The translations under genes were made by a program, and so were the position numbers. From Amedibacterium intestinale (GTDB taxonomy: Bacteria > Bacillota_I > Bacilli_A > Erysipelotrichales > Erysipelotrichaceae): a stretch of 64,000 bases of DNA. This document shows, in pieces, positions 56,821-64,000 of the stretch (position 1 is its first letter; each line of letters begins with the position of its first letter). Below the pieces are notes generated by a model. The model was given only the letters and a program-made list of their open reading frames with translations, did not search any database and had not been told where the DNA came from. Where the stretch lies: the NCBI RefSeq assembly GCF_010537335.1, contig NZ_AP019711.1, forward strand, positions 2,294,001 through 2,358,000, given 5' to 3'.

Positions 56821-57267
56821 ATGAAAGTATATGTAGCTGGAAGTTTGTTTAATGAAGCAGAAGTAGCACAGCGTAAAAAAGAAGGACAGCTTTTAAGAGA
56901 AAGATTTCCTTCTTTAGATATATTTAATCCCATTGATCAGCCATTTAATGAAAATAAAGCATCACTGCCTACACCACAGGAAATTTATGAAGCAGATACA
57001 AAAGCAGTGGAAGAATGTGATGTATTTATTGCGGATTTAACGAATGAAGATGCTGGGGTTATGGTAGAGTTAGGCATTGCGATTAAATCGAATACAAAAA
57101 TTATTATTGGAATCAATAGTGATATTCGCTTAGCAGATGCGAATCGTTATGATATTCCTACTTATGGAATGAACCATTATGTATTAGGCGGTGTATTAAA
57201 ACATGGTCATTTCGTTACATCATTTGCCCAGGCGATGGATGTGTTAGAGGAAGAATTAAAAAAATAA
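56821..57267 (+). CDS. Nucleoside 2-deoxyribosyltransferase-like protein
   Basis: A 148-residue protein of the PF05014 type, which swaps bases on 2-deoxyribose or cleaves the N-glycosidic bond in nucleotide salvage. VYVAGSLFNEAE at the N-terminus, FIADLTNEDAGVMVELG in the centre (with the likely catalytic glutamate in VELG), and an MNHYVLGGV end fit the family. ATG 56821 follows GGGAGGA; an in-frame ATG at 56800 precedes that site. The substrate is not known. Confidence 0.88.
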   Translation: MKVYVAGSLFNEAEVAQRKKEGQLLRERFPSLDIFNPIDQPFNENKASLPTPQEIYEADTKAVEECDVFIADLTNEDAGVMVELGIAIKSNTKIIIGINSDIRLADANRYDIPTYGMNHYVLGGVLKHGHFVTSFAQAMDVLEEELKK

Positions 57268-57281
57268 AAGAAATATTGGAT

Positions 57282-57329
57282 AAAGCGAATCATATAGGCT
57301 GTATAACTAGCAAAGAAGGTTCGCTTTTT
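57282..57329 (+). terminator. Terminator after the deoxyribosyltransferase-like gene
   Basis: AAAGCGAA (57282-57289) pairs with TTCGCTTT (57320-57327) across a 30-base loop, then T. The loop is long, so confidence is moderate. Confidence 0.55.
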
Positions 57330-57703
57330 AAATGGGTCAAAACATAAAAGAGAATAAAAATAGAATTATATTTAAAGAGAAAATCAGGAATTATAGTTTC
57401 ATATAAATCAATTTAGGAAATTTGCTTTGTTAATTAATAATTTAATTCTATAATAGATGATAAAACATTACAAAACCTTGAAAACAAAAAGATGTTCTTC
57501 ATGAACAATTACGATATAATGAAGATATGTTAACAGTATATAAGATGTATATTTGTGCTAAAAAGTATAGAAATCAAAAGAAATTATTATTCATACTAAA
57601 CACAAATAGTTTTTAATACTTATAGGATGTAAAACTAGTAAATTATGTTTTTATTACATAATTCATCTATATTTTTTATGCTAAGAAAGGCAGGATAGAT
57701 TTT
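57330..57703. other. Gene-free AT-rich stretch before the small membrane protein
   Basis: I see no coding or RNA gene here. A short dyad TGTTC-TTCAT-GAACA (57494-57508) lies at the -35 position of a TATAAT at 57516-57521, which may be a regulated promoter. The start codon is then almost 190 bases away, a long leader with no recognisable riboswitch. Confidence 0.45.
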
Positions 57704-58105
57704 ATGAAAAAAAACACTTTGTTAATTTTGATTACTGCATTTTATATTGCTTGTTTTATAGGTGTTATGTCATTGTTGAATGAAAAGAATTTACAAATAA
57801 AATTAGTATTTTTTGTTACATGTCTGTATTTTTACATATTTTCTAAGTTATTAAAACGAACAGGTAATGTATATTGGCTAGCTGGATTTGATTATGAAGA
57901 TTATAAAAAAATGTCATTAGATGAACGTTTTGAAATATCATCTAAATATGCTAAAGATATTGCTGTTCCTAGTTGTATGTTTTGTATTTATCAACTTGTA
58001 TCGCTTTATCTTCATATAAATACAATTATAGATGCTGTTATTTTTTTTATTTGTTTATTATTGATGTGCTTTCCTGTTGGTAAGAAAAAATCCCAAAATG
58101 ATTAG
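57704..58105 (+). CDS. Small integral membrane protein, DUF3784-like
   Basis: A 133-residue protein with about four membrane segments (roughly 5-22, 31-47, 84-102 and 106-122). A cytoplasmic loop between the second and third carries WLAGFDYEDYKKMSLDERF. The loop pattern (WLxAG then acidic helix) recalls DUF3784 proteins common in Bacillota, but I could not align it firmly. AAAGGCAGG precedes the ATG. The function is unknown. Confidence 0.72.
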   Translation: MKKNTLLILITAFYIACFIGVMSLLNEKNLQIKLVFFVTCLYFYIFSKLLKRTGNVYWLAGFDYEDYKKMSLDERFEISSKYAKDIAVPSCMFCIYQLVSLYLHINTIIDAVIFFICLLLMCFPVGKKKSQND

Positions 58106-58215
58106 CATAAAAACTTGATTTGTTGTATATTCTGTTAAATATACAGGTCTAAACAATATTTTCTATTGGGTTTTCTTTAAACCTTTAATGCTATCATTCT
58201 AGGAATTTTTGAATA

Positions 58216-58238
58216 AGTAATATTACTGCTTTTTTTTA
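58216..58238 (+). terminator. Possible terminator after the small membrane protein
   Basis: The palindrome AGTAATATTACT (58216-58227) is followed by GC and eight T. The loop is very short, so the stem may be weak. Confidence 0.4.
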
Positions 58239-58334
58239 TTTTATTCAGCAGGTTCTAATGAATTTTATTGTTATTTGCATATTAAGTGATCTAAAATTCA
58301 AACGTTTAAATGATTATTTTTAACTATATTTTTT

Positions 58335-60059
58335 TTAGATTTCTTCACGAATATATAATGGTTCTTGAAAAGATACAGATAGACTATCTCTCACCATCAT
58401 ATAAATATCTTGTTTCATTTTTCCATGCAAGGATACAGTAGAGTCCATATCTAAAAGAACTTTTCGCTGTTCTAAATGAAAATGAGCTAACATAGAATGC
58501 AGGGTTTCCATACTATCATAAACACATTCACTTATATGTATCTCATTATCTGTTTCTTTTGATAGAAAATATCCTTTGCATACACCATTTTCTTCATAGG
58601 AAAGGAAAGTATAGTCCCATAATGACATATAGGCTTTCTGTTCTTCATACCATTGTTCCTCACGAATACGATATCCATTTTTGTTGCTTGTAAAGTTTTG
58701 ATACGCGGATAACAAGTCTTTATTAACAGGATTTGTATTCCATGCACCATTGCATTTTACATAGGCATTTTTATCTAGTTTCCAGGTATAACGGGTATAT
58801 TGTTCATGGAAACCAAAACTTCTATATAAATCCCAGTTATAAGCTTGTATAAGCTGGATATGATCTGGAAATAGCGATAAAACATGATTTAACAGCAATC
58901 GCATATATCCGCATCCTTCATGTTTAGAAGATGTAGCAATACCAAAAAACAACACAGCAGTATATCCTTTATTTTCAAGTGATATCTTCATTTTACGAAC
59001 TTGAAGCATACATAAAAGTTCATCATTGGAATGTAAGATCCAGCAATTTTCTTTCTTGTACAAATTTTGGAAATAGTATTCACAGCTTTCTTCGCTCTCT
59101 TCTTTAAATTGTTCTATCCATAACTGTTTTATTTGTGGAAGCCATGTATCATTTGCCTGCTGAAGCTGAAGAGAAGATTGATGTGCTGTGAACTTTTTTA
59201 CTTTATAGATAGGATGCATATTCGTTTTGGCTTTTCGAAGTTCCTCTAATCCCATATCTTCTTCACGATTGATATATAAAACATCACTTTCTAAAGTTTC
59301 TAAAAAGTGTTTTAATATTGCGACATACAAGCCGCGAATCTCACTGTTTGCCTTTTCTATATGAATCTGAATCGTATCTTTAGATAAATAAGAGGCAATC
59401 AAGAAGGCTTCCAGCTGTCCATCGATATAGATACATCCTCCTCGTAAAGAAAGTTTCTCATAATTCGACAATAAGAGTTTCATTCCTTTTTCTTCTGCCT
59501 GAATACTGTCAAATTCCTGCTCTTTTTTTCTTTCCTGCCATTTCTTTAAAAAAGCATAAATGGCCTCATGGTCACTTTCTTCTATTGGCTTATATTGCAT
59601 ACGATGTTCATATGTAGAAAGAAAAGCACGATAATGATTTCTTCGTTTTTGCATTTTTTTACCAGCTAAAGATTCCTGCTGAAAACGATCGTATATATAA
59701 TCCTGTGCATCAATTACATTTTCAATCATAAACTGTAAAGGATATTCTTCTAAGATCCAGTCTCTAAATTCTTTGACTAGTGCACAAATAGAGAATGGAA
59801 TATGCTGTTCTTTACTTATACGCATCATCGCTTCCATAGCATCTTTTCGATATTCTTTTTTACAATGTGGGGCAAGCCATAAGATACCTTTTTCATCTTT
59901 GCTGCAGATAAGAGCATAGGTATCTGTGGTTTCAAAATACATATGATAAAGGTTATTCCACATCAATAAAGTAACGATGTTAGAATTGTATTCTTTATAG
60001 TTTGCAATCTCTAAATAGGGTAATAATTCTTTATAATTTTCAAGAGTTAATGGTTTCAT
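58335..60059 (-). CDS. DUF2156-GNAT fusion protein
   Basis: A 574-residue protein that looks like two acyltransferase modules joined. Residues 1 to about 290 fit DUF2156 (MKPLTLENYKELLPYLEI to VLYINREEDMG), the fold related to the lysyl-phosphatidylglycerol synthase C-terminal domain. Residues about 305-450 fit a GNAT acetyltransferase, with the acetyl-CoA loop KHEGCGYMRLLL and YRSFGFHEQY. The last 120 residues resemble the C-terminal region of Eis-type proteins. No membrane segment is present. The two modules are usually separate genes. It is a single-gene unit on the minus strand. Confidence 0.8.
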   Translation of the reverse strand: MKPLTLENYKELLPYLEIANYKEYNSNIVTLLMWNNLYHMYFETTDTYALICSKDEKGILWLAPHCKKEYRKDAMEAMMRISKEQHIPFSICALVKEFRDWILEEYPLQFMIENVIDAQDYIYDRFQQESLAGKKMQKRRNHYRAFLSTYEHRMQYKPIEESDHEAIYAFLKKWQERKKEQEFDSIQAEEKGMKLLLSNYEKLSLRGGCIYIDGQLEAFLIASYLSKDTIQIHIEKANSEIRGLYVAILKHFLETLESDVLYINREEDMGLEELRKAKTNMHPIYKVKKFTAHQSSLQLQQANDTWLPQIKQLWIEQFKEESEESCEYYFQNLYKKENCWILHSNDELLCMLQVRKMKISLENKGYTAVLFFGIATSSKHEGCGYMRLLLNHVLSLFPDHIQLIQAYNWDLYRSFGFHEQYTRYTWKLDKNAYVKCNGAWNTNPVNKDLLSAYQNFTSNKNGYRIREEQWYEEQKAYMSLWDYTFLSYEENGVCKGYFLSKETDNEIHISECVYDSMETLHSMLAHFHLEQRKVLLDMDSTVSLHGKMKQDIYMMVRDSLSVSFQEPLYIREEI

Positions 60060-60085
60060 AATATCTCACTTTCTATTTCGGCTTC

Positions 60086-60114
60086 ATTATAGTATTGTAC
60101 CCAGAAAATAACAA
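60086..60114 (-). promoter_or_regulatory. Promoter of the DUF2156-GNAT gene
   Basis: On the minus strand TTGTTA (plus 60109-60114), 17 bases, TATAAT (plus 60086-60091), about 27 bases before the ATG. Confidence 0.75.
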
Positions 60115-60207
60115 GTCGTTTGAATTTTTAGAAAAATTATATATAAGTTTCAGGTATGGATTCATGAAAGATTATTCTATTTACATATAGTAGAATTGGT
60201 GAAGATA

Positions 60208-60897
60208 ATGAAAAAGAAAACAATCATATTGGGTATATTTTTAACAACTACTCTAATTGTGTCCTCTTTTGTGACAGCACATCTTTCAAAAGTTGCGGCT
60301 TTACGGGAATACCATCCTTTAGATGGTATTTGCATAGGATTGGATGCAGGACATGGGGGAAAAGACGGTGGTACAAGAAGTGGCAATATTGAAGAAGATG
60401 ATGTGAATTTACAAATAACTAGAAAACTGGAAGAGAAAATTAAAAAGGCAGGAGGGAAAGTAATTCTAACAAGAAGTGAAGACAAGGATCTGGCATCAGA
60501 GCAAACGGATAATCGAAAAAAAGAAGATATGAAAAAAAGAATGGAGATAATGAATGGAGAGCAGGTAGATGTGTTTTTAAGCATTCACTTGAACGCTTAT
60601 CCAGATACCAATGTGAAAGGTGCACAGGTTTTCTATAAAGCAGATGATCAAATGTCAGAAACATTCGCAAAGATCGTTCAGAAACATTTAAAACAGGCAA
60701 CTGGTTCTGGAATGGAAATAAAGAAAGGAGATTATTATATTTTAAATAATGCGAAAAATATAGGGATATTAGTAGAGTGCGGATTTTTATCTAATCCAGA
60801 TGATCGAGATAATTTGGTAAAGAAATCTTATCAGGAAAAAATTGCACAAGCACTTTATGATAGTATTCGTGAATATTTTCGGATTTTAGATGAGTAA
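60208..60897 (+). CDS. CwlD-like N-acetylmuramoyl-L-alanine amidase
   Basis: A 229-residue Amidase_3 enzyme that cuts the bond between N-acetylmuramic acid and the peptide stem. An N-terminal hydrophobic segment (about 5-23) is a signal anchor. The zinc site is complete: LDAGHGGKDGG, the acidic EEDDVNLQ region, LSIHLNA, and the catalytic glutamate in VECGFLSNP. Its size and lack of wall-binding repeats match CwlD, which in spore formers shapes cortex peptidoglycan. Sporulation is not shown here. ATG 60208 follows GGTGA; a TTG at 60196 has nothing suitable upstream. Confidence 0.9.
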   Translation: MKKKTIILGIFLTTTLIVSSFVTAHLSKVAALREYHPLDGICIGLDAGHGGKDGGTRSGNIEEDDVNLQITRKLEEKIKKAGGKVILTRSEDKDLASEQTDNRKKEDMKKRMEIMNGEQVDVFLSIHLNAYPDTNVKGAQVFYKADDQMSETFAKIVQKHLKQATGSGMEIKKGDYYILNNAKNIGILVECGFLSNPDDRDNLVKKSYQEKIAQALYDSIREYFRILDE

Positions 60898-60949
60898 TTG
60901 GGTAAAAATAGAAGTAGAAATAGAAATGCAAAAAAATTTAAAAAAGTTG

Positions 60950-60978
60950 TTGACATAGGGATAGGAGGATGGTATTAT
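60950..60978 (+). promoter_or_regulatory. Promoter of the tRNA operon
   Basis: Consensus TTGACA (60950-60955), 17 bases, TATTAT (60973-60978), starting about 16 bases before the first tRNA. Confidence 0.8.
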
Positions 60979-61000
60979 ATTAAGGCATTCGATGGAAGAC

Positions 61001-61077
<77 letters not shown>

Positions 61078-61096
61078 TCGAATTTAATATACATGT

Positions 61097-61172
61097 GGGC
61101 TGTTAGCTCAGCTGGGAGAGCACCTGCCTTGCACGCAGGGGGTCAGCGGTTCGATCCCGCTACGGTCCACCA
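61097..61172 (+). tRNA. tRNA-Ala (TGC)
   Basis: 76 bases including an encoded CCA. The acceptor stem GGGCTGT/ACGGTCC has two G-T pairs. The anticodon stem CCTGC/GCAGG encloses CTTGCAC, giving anticodon TGC (61130-61132). The T arm is AGCGG-TTCGATC-CCGCT. It follows tRNA-Ile by 19 bases. Confidence 0.97.
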
Positions 61173-61186
61173 TTTATTTAGGAATT

Positions 61187-61218
61187 ACTGCTAGAAGTGT
61201 TATTCTAGCGGTTTTTTT
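61187..61218 (+). terminator. Terminator of the tRNA operon
   Basis: ACTGCTAGAA (61187-61196) pairs with TTCTAGCGGT (61203-61212) with one G-T pair, followed by seven T. Confidence 0.88.
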
Positions 61219-61520
61219 GTATTTTGACGAACTTTTAAATAGCAGTTCGACTGGAAAACTCCTTCAACTGAAGAGGGAGAAATTTTTGATAGATTTAAAA
61301 TTCATAATAAATTGAATAAATATATTTTTAAATGAATATAGATAATGGTATTGCTTTATAACATATTAAACAATTAATTTTAGATAGAAAGTACGATATG
61401 TTTGCTGGTGACAAGTAAAGGATGCTTCCTTGGGTATATTTGGATAAATCTGAAATAATTATATTCAACTTTATTTTGCATAAAAGAACGAAATTGTTAT
61501 TCTGTTCATGTAAAAAAACA
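61219..61520. other. Gene-free stretch between the tRNAs and the PRD regulator
   Basis: No coding or RNA gene is recognised. It holds a small hairpin CGAACT/AGTTCG (about 61229-61250) and, at its end, a CTGTT (61502-61506) ... AACAG (61517-61521) dyad just before the -10 of the regulator gene. Confidence 0.5.
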
Positions 61521-61531
61521 GACTTTATAAT
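61502..61531 (+). promoter_or_regulatory. Promoter with dyad upstream of the PRD regulator
   Basis: TATAAT (61526-61531) with a weak TGTTCA at the -35 position (61503-61508, 17 bases). The dyad CTGTT/AACAG covers the spacer and may be an operator. Confidence 0.5.
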
Positions 61532-61567
61532 AATCATGTAAGCGATATCTTAGAAAGGAGGAGCAGT

Positions 61568-63466
61568 ATGAGATTGTATTATATTATAAACGATTTTTTA
61601 AATCGACAGGATTATTTAAACTTAGATTATTTTGTAGAAACTTACAAAGTATCAAAACGAACGATTCAAAATGATATAGCATTTCTTATGCAGGTTTCTT
61701 CCAGAAAAGGTTATCAGCTGCATATGCGTAGAGGAAAAGGGTATTTATTGGAAGTTGTTAATAGGCAGTTACTTGATGAATTTATAGAAACTTTAAAGGT
61801 CAATGAAATATATGACACAAAGGATAGAGTATATAACATGGTTGCTTATCTTGCTACTCAAAAAAATTTCATCTCTATGGATAATATTGCAGATAGATTT
61901 AAAACTAGCAAGACATTAGTAAAAAAAGGTTTGTTGGAAGTAGAAGAATTCATCAAAGGTTATCAGCTGAAGTTAGAAAGAAAAAGTCATTATGGTATTC
62001 GTATTACGGGAAGTATGAAACAATATAAAACCTTGTTGAATGATTTGTTTTTTATAAATAACGAAATAATTGAAGATGCTTTTAAAGAAATTATGGGAGA
62101 CTTTTCTAATGTTCATAGTCTTTTGATAGAGCAAATTGAAAAAGAAAACTTAAATATTAATTATAATGAATTAAAAAATGTAATTGTTTGGTTAAGAGTA
62201 ACCGTATATTACGCATATTTAACAAATGAAGCAAGAGTTGAAAATGTAGTAAAAACAAATAGTTGGAGCAATCGCATTGCATATGAAATGAAGATGCTTT
62301 TAGAGGAAGAGTATTCAATAGGGATAAATGAGGAAAGTACTGCTTTGCTTGAGGAAAAGCTGATTAAAAATGTGCGTGCCAAAATAACAAAAACTTCATT
62401 ATGTGATAGATTAAGCCAAGATATTGATGAATTTCTTACGGAGATTGATAAAAGCTACTGTACAGATTTTGCAAGTGATAAGGAATTTAAAAAATCTTTA
62501 TTAATGCATGTTTCTCTATTGATTGATCGTTTACACCAGAAAATATCATATAAAAATACTTTAGTAAATGAGATATGTATTCAATATCCAATGATATTTA
62601 ATATTGCATTTCGATTTAGTGATATGTTGAAAGAAAAGTATGGTGTTGATGTTACAAATGATGAGGCGGGATTTATAGCTACGCATTTTGCTGGGCATAT
62701 GGAAAAAGAAAGAAAAGAAAAAATAATGCGTTTTAATCGAATAGGAGTTGTTTGTTCATCTGGAGGTGGAAGTGCTTATTTGATTAAAATGCAGTTAGAA
62801 TCTTTATTTAGTAAAGCAAATATAAAAACATTTAGTTTTTTACAAATGCATGAATTGGAACAATTTCAACCGGATCTTATTTTCACAATAACACAGCTTG
62901 ATAGAGAATTTCATGTACCAATTATCTACATAAAAGAATTATTGGACGATGATGATTTGATGCAGATAAGAAAATTCCTGCAATACGATAATTGTGATTC
63001 ATTCTCGCTAATAGATGTAAGTTCACCGATTTTGTCTTTGTTTTCACATGAGTTCTTTAAGGTGGCTTCTTATGATAGTTATATGGATGCGCTAAAAGAT
63101 ATGGCAAAGCAATTGGAAGAAAGTGGGTATGGAGGAAAAAATTATCAGAAATATGTGATGGAGAGAGAAGCCTATATGAGCACTATTTATATGAATGGTG
63201 TCTGTATTCCTCACCCTATTGAAATATGTGCTGATAAAAATATGATATCCGTCTGTATTTTAGAAAATCCAATATTCTATGATGGAAAATGTGTAAGAAT
63301 TATCTTTATGATTTCATTAATTAAGCAAGAATATGAACTTCATAAAGAAGTTACAAAGAAACTATATCTGTTGATGAAAGATGAAAAAGCGTTGAAAAAA
63401 GTTTTAAATGCCAGATCATTAGAGGAATTGCTCATTGTATTGAAAGAAATAGATGGAGGTGTATAG
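61568..63466 (+). CDS. PRD-containing PTS-linked transcriptional regulator (MtlR/LicR type)
   Basis: A 632-residue activator. Two N-terminal helix-turn-helix segments (about 10-60 and 85-140) are followed by two PTS regulation domains (about 175-385), a GatB/LicB-like EIIB domain with its phospho-cysteine in GVVCSSGGGSAYLI (C396), and an EIIA-like C-terminal domain with the phospho-histidine in CIPHPIE (H549). Phosphorylation by the sugar PTS controls activity. A ribosome binding site AAAGGAGG precedes the ATG. The next gene is an M42 peptidase, an arrangement like E. coli frvX-frvR, and a PTS operon may continue beyond the window. Confidence 0.9.
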   Translation: MRLYYIINDFLNRQDYLNLDYFVETYKVSKRTIQNDIAFLMQVSSRKGYQLHMRRGKGYLLEVVNRQLLDEFIETLKVNEIYDTKDRVYNMVAYLATQKNFISMDNIADRFKTSKTLVKKGLLEVEEFIKGYQLKLERKSHYGIRITGSMKQYKTLLNDLFFINNEIIEDAFKEIMGDFSNVHSLLIEQIEKENLNINYNELKNVIVWLRVTVYYAYLTNEARVENVVKTNSWSNRIAYEMKMLLEEEYSIGINEESTALLEEKLIKNVRAKITKTSLCDRLSQDIDEFLTEIDKSYCTDFASDKEFKKSLLMHVSLLIDRLHQKISYKNTLVNEICIQYPMIFNIAFRFSDMLKEKYGVDVTNDEAGFIATHFAGHMEKERKEKIMRFNRIGVVCSSGGGSAYLIKMQLESLFSKANIKTFSFLQMHELEQFQPDLIFTITQLDREFHVPIIYIKELLDDDDLMQIRKFLQYDNCDSFSLIDVSSPILSLFSHEFFKVASYDSYMDALKDMAKQLEESGYGGKNYQKYVMEREAYMSTIYMNGVCIPHPIEICADKNMISVCILENPIFYDGKCVRIIFMISLIKQEYELHKEVTKKLYLLMKDEKALKKVLNARSLEELLIVLKEIDGGV

Positions 63467-63467
63467 A

Positions 63468-64000
63468 ATGATGGACTTATTAAAGCGATTAAGTAATGCA
63501 GATGCTGTAGCGGCAAAAGAGAACGAAGTTCGAAACATTTTAAAAGAAGAATGTTCACCTTATTGTGATGAGGTATCATATGATCATTTAGGTAGTGTTA
63601 TTTTTCATAAAAAAGGGACTGATAGTGATCCATTGAAAATAATGTTTTCTGCACATATGGATGAAGTTGGTTTTCTGGTTCGACATATTTCGGATATTGG
63701 ATTTGTCTATCTAATTGCTCTTGGAGGAGTGCTGGATAAGAGTAAAGAGATGCAAAAAGTACGAATTACGACATGTACCGGAGAGAAAATTACAGGCATC
63801 TTAAATGTAACAAAAAATGAACATGGTGCTGTTAAAGATATGTATGTGGATTTAGGAGTGGACTCTAGGGAAGAAGTAGAAAATCTTGGAGTGGAAATTG
63901 GTAATATGGTTTGCTTTGCAAGTGAATGTATACAAATGAATAATGAAAAGGTGTATGCAGGTAAAGCGATGGATGATCGAAGCGGATGTTATGTTATAAG
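63468..64000 (+). CDS. M42-family aminopeptidase (FrvX/PepA type), 3' end cut by window
   Basis: The first 177 residues of a co-catalytic metallopeptidase. The metal-binding histidine lies in FSAHMDEVGF (about 64-73) and the bridging aspartate in GKAMDDRSGCY at the window end. These proteins form large tetrahedral complexes that remove N-terminal residues from peptides; some relatives are annotated as glucanases. ATG 63468 is 7 bases after GGAGGT (a second ATG follows directly). It starts one base after the regulator's stop codon and is clearly cotranscribed. Confidence 0.92.
   Translation, partial: MMDLLKRLSNADAVAAKENEVRNILKEECSPYCDEVSYDHLGSVIFHKKGTDSDPLKIMFSAHMDEVGFLVRHISDIGFVYLIALGGVLDKSKEMQKVRITTCTGEKITGILNVTKNEHGAVKDMYVDLGVDSREEVENLGVEIGNMVCFASECIQMNNEKVYAGKAMDDRSGCYVI

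Overview
The window is a core-genome stretch from a low-GC Gram-positive bacterium. AT-rich intergenic DNA, strong GGAGG ribosome binding sites, Bacillota-type gene orders (comFA-comFC-secA-prfB, rplKAJL-ybxB-rpoBC, rpsL-rpsG-fusA-tuf, S10-spc-alpha), zinc-ribbon S14 and L36, and IS1634- and IS1182-family elements fit the Erysipelotrichia/Bacilli side of the Bacillota. Absence of rpmD from the spc operon and absence of secE-nusG upstream of rplK fit a reduced or rearranged lineage. I do not name a species.

Layout. 1-1078: 3' end of comFA, comFC and a cold-shock gene. 1121-1297: a short transcription unit with promoter and terminator but no ORF, a candidate structured RNA. 1252-3398: an IS1634-family element inserted between this unit and secA, flanked by an exact 86-bp direct repeat. 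3454-6907: secA and prfB, the latter with a programmed +1 frameshift. 7032-7892: a YitT-family membrane protein. 7986-12545: ftsE-ftsX, a PcsB-like peptidoglycan hydrolase, then a second ftsE-ftsX. 12604-23791: rplK-rplA (candidate L1 leader), rplJ-rplL (L10 leader), a ybxB-like methyltransferase, rpoB and rpoC. 24006-24806: a convergent HAD phosphatase. 25122-29389: rpsL, rpsG, fusA, tuf. 29390-30265: 876 bases without a gene, ending in the S10 promoter and leader. 30266-44508: the S10-spc-alpha superoperon with secY, adk, map, infA and rpoA.

44637-49765: a TrmR-like methyltransferase, a membrane-anchored acidic protein of unknown function whose 3' end is interrupted by an IS1182-family element, and two CobW-type GTPases, the first with a His/Cys-rich metal-binding insert. 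49919-57267: a cystine-type symporter, a MarR regulator with a well-resolved double operator over its promoter followed by a heterodimeric ABC exporter with one degenerate ATP site, a small unknown protein, a DegV protein and a nucleoside 2-deoxyribosyltransferase-like protein. 57704-64000: a small membrane protein, a DUF2156-GNAT fusion, a CwlD-like amidase, a tRNA-Ile/tRNA-Ala operon, and a PRD/PTS regulator followed by an M42 aminopeptidase cut by the window edge.

Most of the window is housekeeping: protein export (secA, secY), transcription (rpoA, rpoB, rpoC), translation and division-linked wall hydrolysis (ftsEX/PcsB). The less ordinary parts are the long-repeat IS insertion beside a candidate RNA, the duplicated ftsEX pair around one hydrolase, the His/Cys-rich GTPase pair, and the MarR operator architecture. 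I saw no CRISPR array, prophage or clear defence system, and no feature that I could call a wholly new system from sequence alone.
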